DNA of 64,000 nt. Source: JASHPR01 sp963833885 (GTDB taxonomy: Bacteria; Actinomycetota; Actinomycetes; Streptosporangiales; Streptosporangiaceae). A program made the position numbers and the translations under genes. Below the pieces are notes generated by a model. The model was not told where the DNA came from. It saw nothing but the letters and a program-made list of their open reading frames with translations, and made no database searches. The stretch covers positions 1 through 64,000 of the forward strand of contig CAWHZU010000015.1 in the NCBI GenBank assembly GCA_963833885.1. Reading direction: 5' to 3'. Shown piece by piece: positions 1-7,226 of the stretch (within the stretch, counting starts at the first letter, position 1; each line of letters begins with the position of its first letter).

Positions 1-22
1 CTAGCACAGGAAGAAGCAGGCA

Positions 23-1759
23 ATGTCACAGCAGATCAGCAAGGACCAGAACATCGAGGCGCTGAAGGTGGCCGCCAGCTGGCCGGGCGCTGACCGGGCC
101 ACGCTCGTCACGCTCGCGACTGTGCTCGCCGCGACGGGAGCCGACCACGACGGGCTGAGCTACTTCGAGGCACTCGCCGCCAGCCAGCCGGACCAGGTGC
201 TGCCGCTGGCCCTGGCCGGGTACTTCGGTGTCCGCGCTGGCGACGACATCCCGGCTGGCGTGGCCAGGCTGGACGACGCCGCCAGCAGGGATCTCGGACC
301 GGCGCAGTACTATCGCGGCCTCGCGCTCGCGCCGCTACCGGCTGAGGCAGGCCATGCCGGGCAGGCCGTCGCCGACCTGGAGTTCATACTCGCCGTCCGC
401 GACCAGTTCCCGAGCAACATGATCCGTGCGGTCTACCACGGCCTGTCCGCGGCATATGCCGCCACCGGCCAGCACGACCGGGCAGCCAAGGCCGCCGCAG
501 ATTCGGGCCTGTCGTCGGCTCCGGCTGAGGCGAGGCTTCAGTTCGGCGGCGGCTGGGCGAACGCGGCCGACGGCTACCATTTCGGCTATCCGAGGATCGT
601 CGAGGTGGCGCCCGGCGTCCGGGTGGCGCAGGGCTACGACTTCGCCGACTTCGCCTTTGTCAGCACCGACAGCGGCGTCGTCGCGATCGACGCCGGGACG
701 GCCGAACACCGCGTCAGAGCCGCCCTGGCCGACGGCGGCCTGCACCCTGACGACGTCGGCCACGTGATCCTGACGCACGCGCACTTCGACCATGCGGGCG
801 GCATCGGCGCACTCGCCAGCGAAGGCACACAGCTGATCGCACAGGCCGGGTTCCCGTCCGAGCTGCAGCGGCAGCACGCGAACGTGTTCCCGTTCCGCTA
901 CTTCACCGGAAGCGGCACCGGGTTCGGCAGCACCGATACGGCCGTCAGGCCTGGGGAGATAGCGGTGGACCGGCTGATCTCCGAGCCCACCCCGGTATCG
1001 ATCGGCGGGACGGACTTCGTCCTGTACCCGACGACCGGCGGCGAGACCAGCGACGCCCTCATGGTCTACCTGCCAGGTAGCGGCGTCCTGTTCACCGGCG
1101 ACGTGATGATGCCCTACCTCGGCGCGCCCTTCTTCGCCGAGGGATCACCAGACGGAATGCTCGAGGCGCTGGGGCTCATCGCCGAGCTCGGCCCGCGGGT
1201 GCTGGTGCACGGTCACACAACGCTGACCGAGCTGTTCACCGCCGACGCCGTCCCCGGCCTGCGCGCCGCGCTCACCGAGTTGCGGGACCGGTCGCTCGCC
1301 GGCATCGGCCGCGGGCTGACCCTGACCGGGCTGCTGAAGGCCAGCGTTCTGCCGGAGGTGCTGCGCGAGCACCCTGCGGCCGTCGGCCCGTACCTGATCA
1401 TCCGCGACCATTTCGTGCAGCGGCTCTACCACCAGCACTCCGGCTACTGGCAGCCGGACGGGCAGGGACTGGAGCCCGTCGACGCGGCCGACCGGGCGGC
1501 GGCGCTCGACCTGCTGGCCGGCGGCAGGCCCGAGCTGTTCGCCTCGGCCGCACGGACCCTGCTAGCCCAGCGCGACGGCGCGCTCGCCCTGGAGATCATT
1601 ACTGCCGGGCTAGCCAGGCATCCGGAGTCCCGCGAGCTAGCGGAACTGCGTCAGCGAGCCCTTTACCGGCTGATGGAGCGGCACCAGCTGCAAGATCCGT
1701 TCCGCTTCCTCATCTACGCCGAAATGGCAGGAGTCGAAATCGGCCCGGTCGCAGCCTGA
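23..1759 (+). CDS. MBL-fold metallo-hydrolase with helical N-terminal extension
   Basis: 578-residue cytosolic protein with no signal peptide. Residues 1-170 are Ala-rich, helical and TPR-like. A metallo-beta-lactamase fold follows: the zinc motif THAHFDH is at 251-257, a later FTGD supplies the bridging Asp, and LVHGHT supplies the last His. A helical C-terminal part of about 140 residues resembles the dimerisation region of larger MBL hydrolases such as alkyl sulfatases. The family cleaves esters, thioesters, sulfates or related bonds with a dinuclear metal site; the substrate cannot be read here. The ATG at 23 follows a purine-rich AGGAAGAAG. The upstream context lies outside the window, so operon membership is unknown. 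Confidence 0.8.
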   Translation: MSQQISKDQNIEALKVAASWPGADRATLVTLATVLAATGADHDGLSYFEALAASQPDQVLPLALAGYFGVRAGDDIPAGVARLDDAASRDLGPAQYYRGLALAPLPAEAGHAGQAVADLEFILAVRDQFPSNMIRAVYHGLSAAYAATGQHDRAAKAAADSGLSSAPAEARLQFGGGWANAADGYHFGYPRIVEVAPGVRVAQGYDFADFAFVSTDSGVVAIDAGTAEHRVRAALADGGLHPDDVGHVILTHAHFDHAGGIGALASEGTQLIAQAGFPSELQRQHANVFPFRYFTGSGTGFGSTDTAVRPGEIAVDRLISEPTPVSIGGTDFVLYPTTGGETSDALMVYLPGSGVLFTGDVMMPYLGAPFFAEGSPDGMLEALGLIAELGPRVLVHGHTTLTELFTADAVPGLRAALTELRDRSLAGIGRGLTLTGLLKASVLPEVLREHPAAVGPYLIIRDHFVQRLYHQHSGYWQPDGQGLEPVDAADRAAALDLLAGGRPELFASAARTLLAQRDGALALEIITAGLARHPESRELAELRQRALYRLMERHQLQDPFRFLIYAEMAGVEIGPVAA

Positions 1760-1807
1760 CAGCAGCCGACGCTGGATAACAGCGCGGGGCTCAAAGGGAG
1801 CTAGCAC

Positions 1808-1837
1808 ATGAGAAAGGTAAGGAGAACAACAAGATGA
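1808..1837 (+). other. possible 9-codon leader peptide
   Basis: ATG at 1808 opens a nine-codon frame (MRKVRRTTR) whose TGA at 1835-1837 overlaps the ATG of the next gene as ATGA. It contains the AGGAG (1820-1824) that serves the downstream start. It is very basic. It could be a translational-coupling leader or chance; nothing shows that it is translated. Confidence 0.25.
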
Positions 1838-2385
1838 ATACAATCGTTTATTTCGGCATGAGCGTGGCCCTCGGACTTATCGCCTGGTTCACAATCTTCG
1901 CCACAATCATCTGGCCCAAAATGAAAAGTCAGCCAAAAATTCAACAACTCAAATCACTGACGGCCATTAGCTTCTTCCGCTATTTTGCCACGACGTTCCT
2001 GATTGCCGGCCTCGTGACGCGGAAGCTGCCTGCCGGATTCGCCGATCCCGCCGCGTTTGGCGATTTGATCTCTCTCGTCCTTGCATATATCGCGTTCATC
2101 GGCTTGCAGCGTTCACGCGCCGAAAGGCCGCGCCTGCTGCCGGTGTGGATATTCAACGTCGTCGGCACTGCCGACTTGCTCTTTGCCTTTGCTACCGCCC
2201 CCTTCCTTATCAAGGATCCCGGCAGCTTCGGCCTTACATACATCATTCCGACGGTGTACGTGCCGTTGCTGTTGACGGCCCATTTCTACGCATTTAAAGT
2301 TCTTGCGCAGCCGCACGCGCCGCACGGAAGACGCGATAACTGCCGCACGGAAGACGCGATAACTGATGACCTACTACGGCGATGA
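1834..2385 (+). CDS. small integral membrane protein, unknown function
   Basis: 183 residues with four to five hydrophobic segments: about residues 5-27 (start MNTIVYFGMSV), 47-65, 75-92, 107-127 and 135-157. No catalytic or transport motif is recognised. Codon use is clearly less GC-biased than in every neighbour (AAA, ATT and TTT are frequent), which suggests recent transfer. The start is supported by AGGAG nine bases upstream. The last residues are odd. A 23-bp tandem duplication (2319-2364) turns a natural TGA after codons for GRRDN into a Cys codon and adds 14 residues. Without it the stop would overlap the ATG of the next gene as TGATG. Confidence 0.7.
   Translation: MNTIVYFGMSVALGLIAWFTIFATIIWPKMKSQPKIQQLKSLTAISFFRYFATTFLIAGLVTRKLPAGFADPAAFGDLISLVLAYIAFIGLQRSRAERPRLLPVWIFNVVGTADLLFAFATAPFLIKDPGSFGLTYIIPTVYVPLLLTAHFYAFKVLAQPHAPHGRRDNCRTEDAITDDLLRR
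2319..2364 (+). repeat. 23-bp perfect tandem duplication at a gene junction
   Basis: Two adjacent identical 23-bp units, 2319-2341 and 2342-2364, each beginning GCCGCACGGAAG and ending GCGATAACT. The length is not a multiple of three, so the second copy is read in a different frame and the stop codon of the upstream gene is lost from copy one. This is typical of replication slippage. Confidence 0.95.
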
Positions 2386-2959
2386 GGCGTTCCCGGCGCT
2401 CAGCGATGAGCAGTGGGCGCGGCTGCAGGCCCACGGATCTGCGCACGAGGTGGAATCGGGCGCGCTGCTGTGGGATGCCGGCGAGGCTACCCCTGACCTG
2501 ATCCTGGTTGATTCCGGAGAGGCAGAGGTCGTCCGGGCCGCAACCGCGCGGGCGGCCGAGGCCGTCGTCGCCCGTTTCGGCACGGGCCAGTATGCCGGAG
2601 AGCTGAGCCTGCTCACCAGGCAGGCGACATATCTGAGCAGCCGGATCTCCAAGCCAGGACAGGTCCACCGGATCTCACCTGTCTCCTTCCGGCAGCTGAT
2701 GGATGAGGATCCGGACTTGTCTGACGTGATCTTGAGGGCCCTGATGGCCCGCCGCCGGAACCTGCGCGGGGGTGAGGCTGCCCGGAGCATCGAAATCCTG
2801 GGCAGCGAGATGTCAGCCGGGGCGTTCACATCGCGCACCTACGCCGCCCGGCAGCAGCTGCCCCATAGGTGGGTCGAGATCGACACTCCGGCCGGTGCGG
2901 CGCTCGCCCGCGCCGTTACCGCTGCCAGCGGTGATCTTCCGGTGGTAATCACCCCTTAG
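2366..2959 (+). CDS. cyclic-nucleotide-binding and glutaredoxin-like protein lacking its reductase domain
   Basis: 197 residues. Residues 10-130 form a cNMP-binding (CRP-type) beta-roll, with FGTGQYAGELSLL matching the phosphate-binding cassette, although the usual Arg of a tight cAMP site is replaced (LLTRQATYL). Residues 140-197 resemble the glutaredoxin-like linker (EILGSEMSAG, LPHRWVEID, LPVVITP). This is found between the cNMP domain and thioredoxin reductase in FAD-dependent fusion proteins of about 550 residues. Here a TAG follows VITP and no reductase sequence is visible downstream in any frame, so the enzyme part is missing. There is no helix-turn-helix, so it is not a CRP transcription factor. 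The ATG overlaps the reading frame of the membrane protein before it. Confidence 0.7.
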   Translation: MTYYGDEAFPALSDEQWARLQAHGSAHEVESGALLWDAGEATPDLILVDSGEAEVVRAATARAAEAVVARFGTGQYAGELSLLTRQATYLSSRISKPGQVHRISPVSFRQLMDEDPDLSDVILRALMARRRNLRGGEAARSIEILGSEMSAGAFTSRTYAARQQLPHRWVEIDTPAGAALARAVTAASGDLPVVITP

Positions 2960-2983
2960 CTCCACCCCAGGTCAGGATCTTCT

Positions 2984-3020
2984 CCCCGTGAGAGTCGACA
3001 CCGTACTCTCCCACGCGGGG
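2984..3020. terminator. imperfect hairpin between convergent genes
   Basis: CCCCGTG-AGAGT pairs with ACTCT-CC-CACGCGGGG around a nine-base loop, with a small bulge. It lies between the stop of the cNMP protein (2959) and the end of the minus-strand sigma factor (3169). It could end transcription from either side. No poly-U tract is evident. The remaining bases of 2960-3168 show nothing else. Confidence 0.45.
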
Positions 3021-3168
3021 CAGTTCTCTTGGCAAGATCTGCAGCACCGAGCACTAGCTTGATGGACTCGGCTGGCTGGCCGAGGAGGACAGGTCGAGGC
3101 TGTTCGCGCTGCCCGAGCGCAGCGGCAACGGCGCAGGGGAAGCGCACGACCGCTGTGATGGCGGCCAG

Positions 3169-4149
3169 TCAGCGGGGAGGCAGGACGGCGGGCAGGTCAA
3201 AGCGGGCGAATAGTGCCGGGTCAGTGAACAAGGAGATGCGTTTAAGGTGCGTAGCCGTCGTGGCCAGGACGACGACGGCGAACGGGTGGTAACCCCCGTC
3301 ATCGCCGCGGCGGTAGGCAGCTGCGCCTAGCTGGCCGTTGGCATGAAGCCCGGCCAACTTCCAGTCGCGGGGGGAACCGATGGCAAAAGCACTGATATAC
3401 GGGACGCACGTTGCCTTGCCAGAAAACCAGGTAGTCGTGCCGGTCATCTCCAGCGCAGCGTCCTCGGCGAGCAAGCGTTCAAGAGCGGCCATGTCCGATT
3501 GTGCGAAGGCGGCCATGTACCGGTCGAGCACGCGGCGCGCACCTCTGTCGGAGGGCTCCGCCAGGTCCTCGTCGCTGAGCGGCACCTTGGCAAGCCGGGC
3601 GCGGGCGCGCTGCAGCAGGCTTTTCAAGGCTGCAACCGAGACGTCGAGCACCTCTGCTGCGCCGGCGGGGGTCAAGGAGAGCACGTCGCAGAGGATCAAG
3701 GCGGCCCGCTGGCGCGGCGGGAGGACCTGGAGCGCGGCCACGAGGGCGAGGCGGACGCCCACCCGGGCCGTGACGATGTCCGCCGGGTCGCCTGTCCCGT
3801 CGATTACCAGGTGGTCGGGGACCGGTTCGAGCCAGCGCACGCCCGGGGGCTCTGGCAGGGGCGGCGCCAGGGGGTCGGGCGACGGCGGCCCGAGCCCGGA
3901 CGGCATTGGCCGCCGGGACCGGCGCTCGAGTTCGGTGAGGCAGGCGTTGGTGGCGATCCGATACAGCCAGGTCCGTACTGAGGACCGCCCCTCGAAGCGG
4001 CCGAATGCCCGCCAGGCGCGGAGGTAGGTGTCCTGCACGATGTCTTCGGCTTCCTGGACGGACCCGGTCATCCGGTAGCAGTGCGCGAACAGCTCCCTCC
4101 GGTAGCTCGAGGCCACAGCCTCGAACTCCTCGACGTCCGCTTCGGGCAT
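3169..4149 (-). CDS. ECF RNA polymerase sigma factor with SnoaL-like C-terminal domain
   Basis: 326 residues. Sigma region 2 (about 10-80) has YRRELFAHCYRMTGSVQEAE and DTYLRAWR; sigma-70 region 4.2 (about 130-190) has LPPRQRAALILCDVLS and AAEVLDVSVAALKS. Residues 205-326 form a SnoaL/NTF2-like tail with DRYMAAFAQSDMAALERLLA. This architecture belongs to the SigG/SigX5-type ECF groups, in which the fused tail is thought to modulate activity instead of a separate anti-sigma factor. None is seen nearby, in agreement. It diverges from the PPOX gene across an 84-bp gap, so the PPOX gene may be a target and the sigma gene may regulate itself. Confidence 0.9.
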   Translation of the reverse strand: MPEADVEEFEAVASSYRRELFAHCYRMTGSVQEAEDIVQDTYLRAWRAFGRFEGRSSVRTWLYRIATNACLTELERRSRRPMPSGLGPPSPDPLAPPLPEPPGVRWLEPVPDHLVIDGTGDPADIVTARVGVRLALVAALQVLPPRQRAALILCDVLSLTPAGAAEVLDVSVAALKSLLQRARARLAKVPLSDEDLAEPSDRGARRVLDRYMAAFAQSDMAALERLLAEDAALEMTGTTTWFSGKATCVPYISAFAIGSPRDWKLAGLHANGQLGAAAYRRGDDGGYHPFAVVVLATTATHLKRISLFTDPALFARFDLPAVLPPR

Positions 4150-4160
4150 GGCCGCAACCC

Positions 4161-4228
4161 TACTGACTCAGCCGACCCAAAAAAGGCGGCCGGGGGCCGA
4201 TTCTCAGGCGGTCGCCCGCGAGTCAGTA
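4161..4228. promoter_or_regulatory. divergent promoter with 9-bp inverted repeat
   Basis: TACTGACTC at 4161-4169 and GAGTCAGTA at 4220-4228 are perfect reverse complements. Read in each gene's own direction, GAGTCAGTA therefore lies just upstream of both divergent starts (sigma ATG at 4149 and PPOX ATG at 4234). The symmetric placement suggests two copies of one promoter or operator element. No matching -35 pair is obvious. Confidence 0.45.
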
Positions 4229-4233
4229 CCAGC

Positions 4234-4722
4234 ATGACTACATCACACAATCACCGACCCGCCAGCTCCGGCCCGGCCTATGAGGACTCCCTGACCAAAG
4301 GGCTGCCCGCGGACCGCGCCTTGCAGGCGGCCAGGCAGATCCTCGGTGGTCCCCACCTGTCGGTGCTGGCCACCACCAACGCCGACGGGGCACCGCAGAT
4401 GTCGGTGATCTTCGTCAAACCCGATGGGGACGACATCCTCTTCAGCACGATCGAGGGTCGGCGCAAGACGACGAACTTGCTGCGCGACCCGCGGGTGACG
4501 CTGCTGCTGCACAGCCTTAACGCCTCGGCAACGAACAGCGCTTACGCTGCCGTCCACGGCACCGCAGAGGTCACCGACGACCCTGACGGCGCGTTCCACC
4601 AGGTGATATACGGCCTCTACATGGGCGGCTCGACGCCGCCTCCGGAGCCCGGAGCGCACCGGCTCATCGTCCGCATCCATCTCCAGCGCGCCTACGCAGC
4701 GTTGCCATTCTCTTCCGAATAG
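4234..4722 (+). CDS. PPOX-class F420/flavin-dependent oxidoreductase family protein
   Basis: 162 residues with a split-barrel pyridoxamine-phosphate-oxidase fold: HLSVLATTNADGAPQMSVIF is the first barrel strand pair, followed by ILFSTIEGRRKTTNLLRDPR, the typical cofactor-phosphate-binding stretch, then VTLLLHS. Actinobacterial members bind F420 or FMN and reduce small molecules or bind heme; the specific substrate is unknown. The frame is open further upstream, but the ATG at 4234 matches the usual family length and leaves room for a divergent promoter. It is probably controlled by the adjacent ECF sigma factor. Confidence 0.8.
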   Translation: MTTSHNHRPASSGPAYEDSLTKGLPADRALQAARQILGGPHLSVLATTNADGAPQMSVIFVKPDGDDILFSTIEGRRKTTNLLRDPRVTLLLHSLNASATNSAYAAVHGTAEVTDDPDGAFHQVIYGLYMGGSTPPPEPGAHRLIVRIHLQRAYAALPFSSE

Positions 4723-4752
4723 AGGCGCGTGGACTGGCGGGCCTCCTGGAGG

Positions 4753-4781
4753 GGCGGCTATCACGCTTCGTGATAGCCGCC
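4753..4781. terminator. bidirectional hairpin terminator
   Basis: GGCGGCTATCACG (4753-4765) and CGTGATAGCCGCC (4769-4781) form a perfect 13-bp stem with a CTT loop. It sits between convergent genes ending at 4722 (+) and 4895 (-). Confidence 0.8.
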
Positions 4782-4894
4782 GCGGAACCGGCGTCTGGCC
4801 GCCGTTGGCCACTGGTCGTCGCGCTCTGCGACCGCTGAGGCACGCCGCAGCGCCCGGCGCAGCGGTAGCGGAGCCGGGCTTTGGAAACGGGTGG

Positions 4895-6151
4895 TCAGGC
4901 AGACCGGGTGGTCTGGCTGACGGCGGTTGTCAGCGGCGGCGCGTCGAGGCCGCAATGCAGGCACTGTTCCGGCAGGGCCGCGCCGGCTGGGCTGCTGACA
5001 GGCGCAGGGTTGGTGATCGTGACCGCGGCGAGCAGGCCGCCTGCGGCGCACAGCGCGCCCGAGATGAGCACGGCGGTCCGGAATCCGGCGGCGAGCGCCT
5101 GCGGGTGCAGGTAGACATCCCCGGTGATGCCCGCCAGCGCCGGCAGCACGGCAACCGCGAGCAGGCCGCCGAACCGGGCCACGTCGTTGTTGACGGCCGA
5201 CGCGATGCCCGAGTGTTCCGCGGGCGCCGAGCTCATCGCGGTTGCGGTGAGCGGCGCGACCGTGATCGCTAGCCCAAGCCCGAACACGACGACCGGTGGC
5301 AGTACGTCCCTCAGGTAGCTCCCCCCGGACGTGGCCAGCGTGAGCATCGCCAGGCCCGCGCCGGCCAGCAGAGGCCCGGCGCTCATCTGCAGCCGGGGTC
5401 CTATCCTGGCGGCGAGCTGCCCGGATCGGGCCGACAGCGCCAGCATGATGATGGTCAGCGGCAGCAGCGCCAGACCTGAGCCGAGCGGCGAATAACCCGA
5501 TACGACCTGGAGCACCACCGGCAGCAGGAAGGTTGCTCCGGTCAGCGCCGCATACACGATGAACGCCACGGCGTTCGTCGCCGCGAACTGCCGCTCAGCG
5601 AAGATCGACAGCGGCAGCATCGGCGAAGCTGCCCGGCGTTCCCGGGCCATCGGGACGTTGATGAAGAAGATCCACCGCCAGGACGCTACCGAGATCAGGT
5701 AGCCGCCGACCAGCGGCCCGGCGGCCACGGCAACGCCGCCCAGGCCCGACCAGGCGCCGATCGCCCGGGCACGGTCGGCGGGCCGGAATGACGCTTCCAG
5801 GATGGCCAGGCTGCCCGGGGTCAGCAGCGCCGCCCCGGCGCCCTGCAGTACCCGGGTCATGATGAGGAACGCCACGCTCGGGGCGAACCCGCACGCCGCC
5901 GAGGCCAGAGCAAACCACACGGCGCCGGCCAGGTACACCTTCCGCCTGCCGAACCGGTCGCCGAGCGACCCGCCGATCAGCAGGAACGCGGCAAGCGTGA
6001 GAACGTAGCCGTTCATCACCCACTGCAGGGCAGCGATGCCGGTATGGAAGTCGCGGCCGATCGTCGGCAGGGCGATGTTGACAACCGTGGCATCCAGCGC
6101 GGCGATCCCCGAGCCGAGCACAGTGATCGCCAGCACCCATCGTCCCGGCAC
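4895..6151 (-). CDS. DHA2-type MFS drug/proton antiporter with internal deletion
   Basis: 418 residues from GTG at 6151; DHA2 transporters normally have about 470-520 residues and 14 membrane helices. Motif A is present (GGSLGDRFGRRKVY), as is motif C-like GAWSGLGGVAVAAGPLVGG. After IFFINVP the sequence jumps to MARERRAASPMLPLSIF; the roughly 80-90 residues that usually lie between (helices 7 and 8) are absent in frame, so function is doubtful. The N-terminus is also uncertain. An ATG at 6243 (MATTQ, then TAG) with AAGGAG upstream, five bases after the preceding stop, would join this frame (RRPLQPDQARG) if one base were missing near 6229. It is third in a minus-strand operon. Confidence 0.75.
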   Translation of the reverse strand: MPGRWVLAITVLGSGIAALDATVVNIALPTIGRDFHTGIAALQWVMNGYVLTLAAFLLIGGSLGDRFGRRKVYLAGAVWFALASAACGFAPSVAFLIMTRVLQGAGAALLTPGSLAILEASFRPADRARAIGAWSGLGGVAVAAGPLVGGYLISVASWRWIFFINVPMARERRAASPMLPLSIFAERQFAATNAVAFIVYAALTGATFLLPVVLQVVSGYSPLGSGLALLPLTIIMLALSARSGQLAARIGPRLQMSAGPLLAGAGLAMLTLATSGGSYLRDVLPPVVVFGLGLAITVAPLTATAMSSAPAEHSGIASAVNNDVARFGGLLAVAVLPALAGITGDVYLHPQALAAGFRTAVLISGALCAAGGLLAAVTITNPAPVSSPAGAALPEQCLHCGLDAPPLTTAVSQTTRSA

Positions 6152-6250
6152 CGACGAGTACGAAAGGCCGGGAGCATCTGCCGTGGCTGTGCCCCGTGCC
6201 TGGTCCGGTTGCAGAGGCCGCCTCCCTATTGGGTCGTAGCCATCTTTCGG

Positions 6251-6862
6251 CTACTCCTTCCGCAGCCGGTCGGTGAGGACGATCTCCACGACGTCGGCGA
6301 CGGTGTCCTGGCGGCCCCAGTCACGCTGAAGCTCGCACGCCAGCGACACCCAGCTGACCGGCTGCCCGCCCGCCTGGATCACGCGGTCGAGGCCGGCGCG
6401 GTGTGCCTCGGGCGAGGTCCCGCCGATCGCGTCGACGACCGGGTACACCTCGTATCCCTCCCGGAGCGCGTCGAGAGCGGTGAAGGCCATGCAGACCTCC
6501 GTCCAGAGCGCGCAGAAGATCAGCTTCCGGCGGCCGGCCGCGCGGACGGCCTCGAGGAATTCGGTGTCTTCCCAGGAGTTCACCGAAGTCCGGTCGAGCG
6601 GCTTGTCGCTTTCCAGCAGCACGGCGAGGTCGGGAATCGTCGGTCCCTGGCCGGCTGCGACGTTCACGGTGGAGTGGACGACCGGAACGCCGAAGGCCTT
6701 GATCGTCCGGACTGTCGATACGGCGTTCTTGACGAGCAGTTCGTGATCCATCGAGCGGACGCTGGCTACCTGGGCGGGCTGATAGTCGATCAGCAGCAGC
6801 GCCGCGTTCTGCGGGGTGATCAGGTGGTCGGCAAGCGGGTCGCGGATGGGTGCGCTGGTCAT
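6251..6862 (-). CDS. isochorismatase-family cysteine hydrolase (YcaC-like)
   Basis: 203 residues. AALLLIDYQPAQ gives the catalytic Asp, and LIFCALWTEVCMAFTALDAL contains the nucleophile Cys in the conserved WTEVC block; NSWEDTEFLEAVRAAGRRKL is also typical. The family hydrolyses amides or C-N bonds of small metabolites such as nicotinamide, ureidoacrylate and N-carbamoyl compounds; YcaC-like members have no assigned substrate. The ATG at 6862 overlaps the TGA of the upstream small gene as ATGA, which fixes the start and indicates translational coupling. The MFS gene follows in the same operon. Confidence 0.85.
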   Translation of the reverse strand: MTSAPIRDPLADHLITPQNAALLLIDYQPAQVASVRSMDHELLVKNAVSTVRTIKAFGVPVVHSTVNVAAGQGPTIPDLAVLLESDKPLDRTSVNSWEDTEFLEAVRAAGRRKLIFCALWTEVCMAFTALDALREGYEVYPVVDAIGGTSPEAHRAGLDRVIQAGGQPVSWVSLACELQRDWGRQDTVADVVEIVLTDRLRKE

Positions 6863-7086
6863 GTGACATCGCTTTCTCGGTCGGTGATCTGGCGGACCTC
6901 GAGCAGCTCGAGACCGAGTGATTCGATCTCGGCCAGGACCCCGTGCAGGCCAGGCCGGTCCAGCTCGCCGGTCAGGACTGTCTGCCGGCCGCGCCGCTTG
7001 CAGGTCATCCCCGGAAGCGCGGACACCAGCGCGGCACCGAGATGGCCGTTGATCCGGATCAGGTACCTGGCGGAGGCAGGGTCCAT
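6859..7086 (-). CDS. small conserved-looking protein, unknown function
   Basis: 75 residues beginning MDPASARYLIRINGHLG and ending EVRQITDRESDVT. It alternates beta strands and helices (RINGHLG, TVLTGELDRPGLHGVLAEI, LGLELLEVRQ), which resembles a small ACT/GlnB-like alpha-beta sandwich, but I do not recognise the family. The ATG at 7086 gives the compact form; the frame is open 12 codons further upstream. Its TGA overlaps the start of the isochorismatase-like gene by four bases, so the two are probably made together. It faces the LAL regulator across about 140 bp, which could hold divergent promoters. Confidence 0.6.
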   Translation of the reverse strand: MDPASARYLIRINGHLGAALVSALPGMTCKRRGRQTVLTGELDRPGLHGVLAEIESLGLELLEVRQITDRESDVT

Positions 7087-7226
7087 GCCGCCACGATCTG
7101 GCCGGACCGGGTGAGGGCGCATCGCCAGGATCTGGTGAGACCGGGACCGGTTGGCAGGGCACCCGGTCCCCCGGCGGTGTTGCGCTCGCCACCGCCCCGA
7201 CGCGTAGCCTGGCCAGATGCGCAGTA

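Noticed and set aside
3343..4027. Two long plus-strand frames across the sigma factor gene
   Set aside because: Antisense shadows; the minus-strand frame has clear sigma regions 2 and 4 and a SnoaL-like tail.
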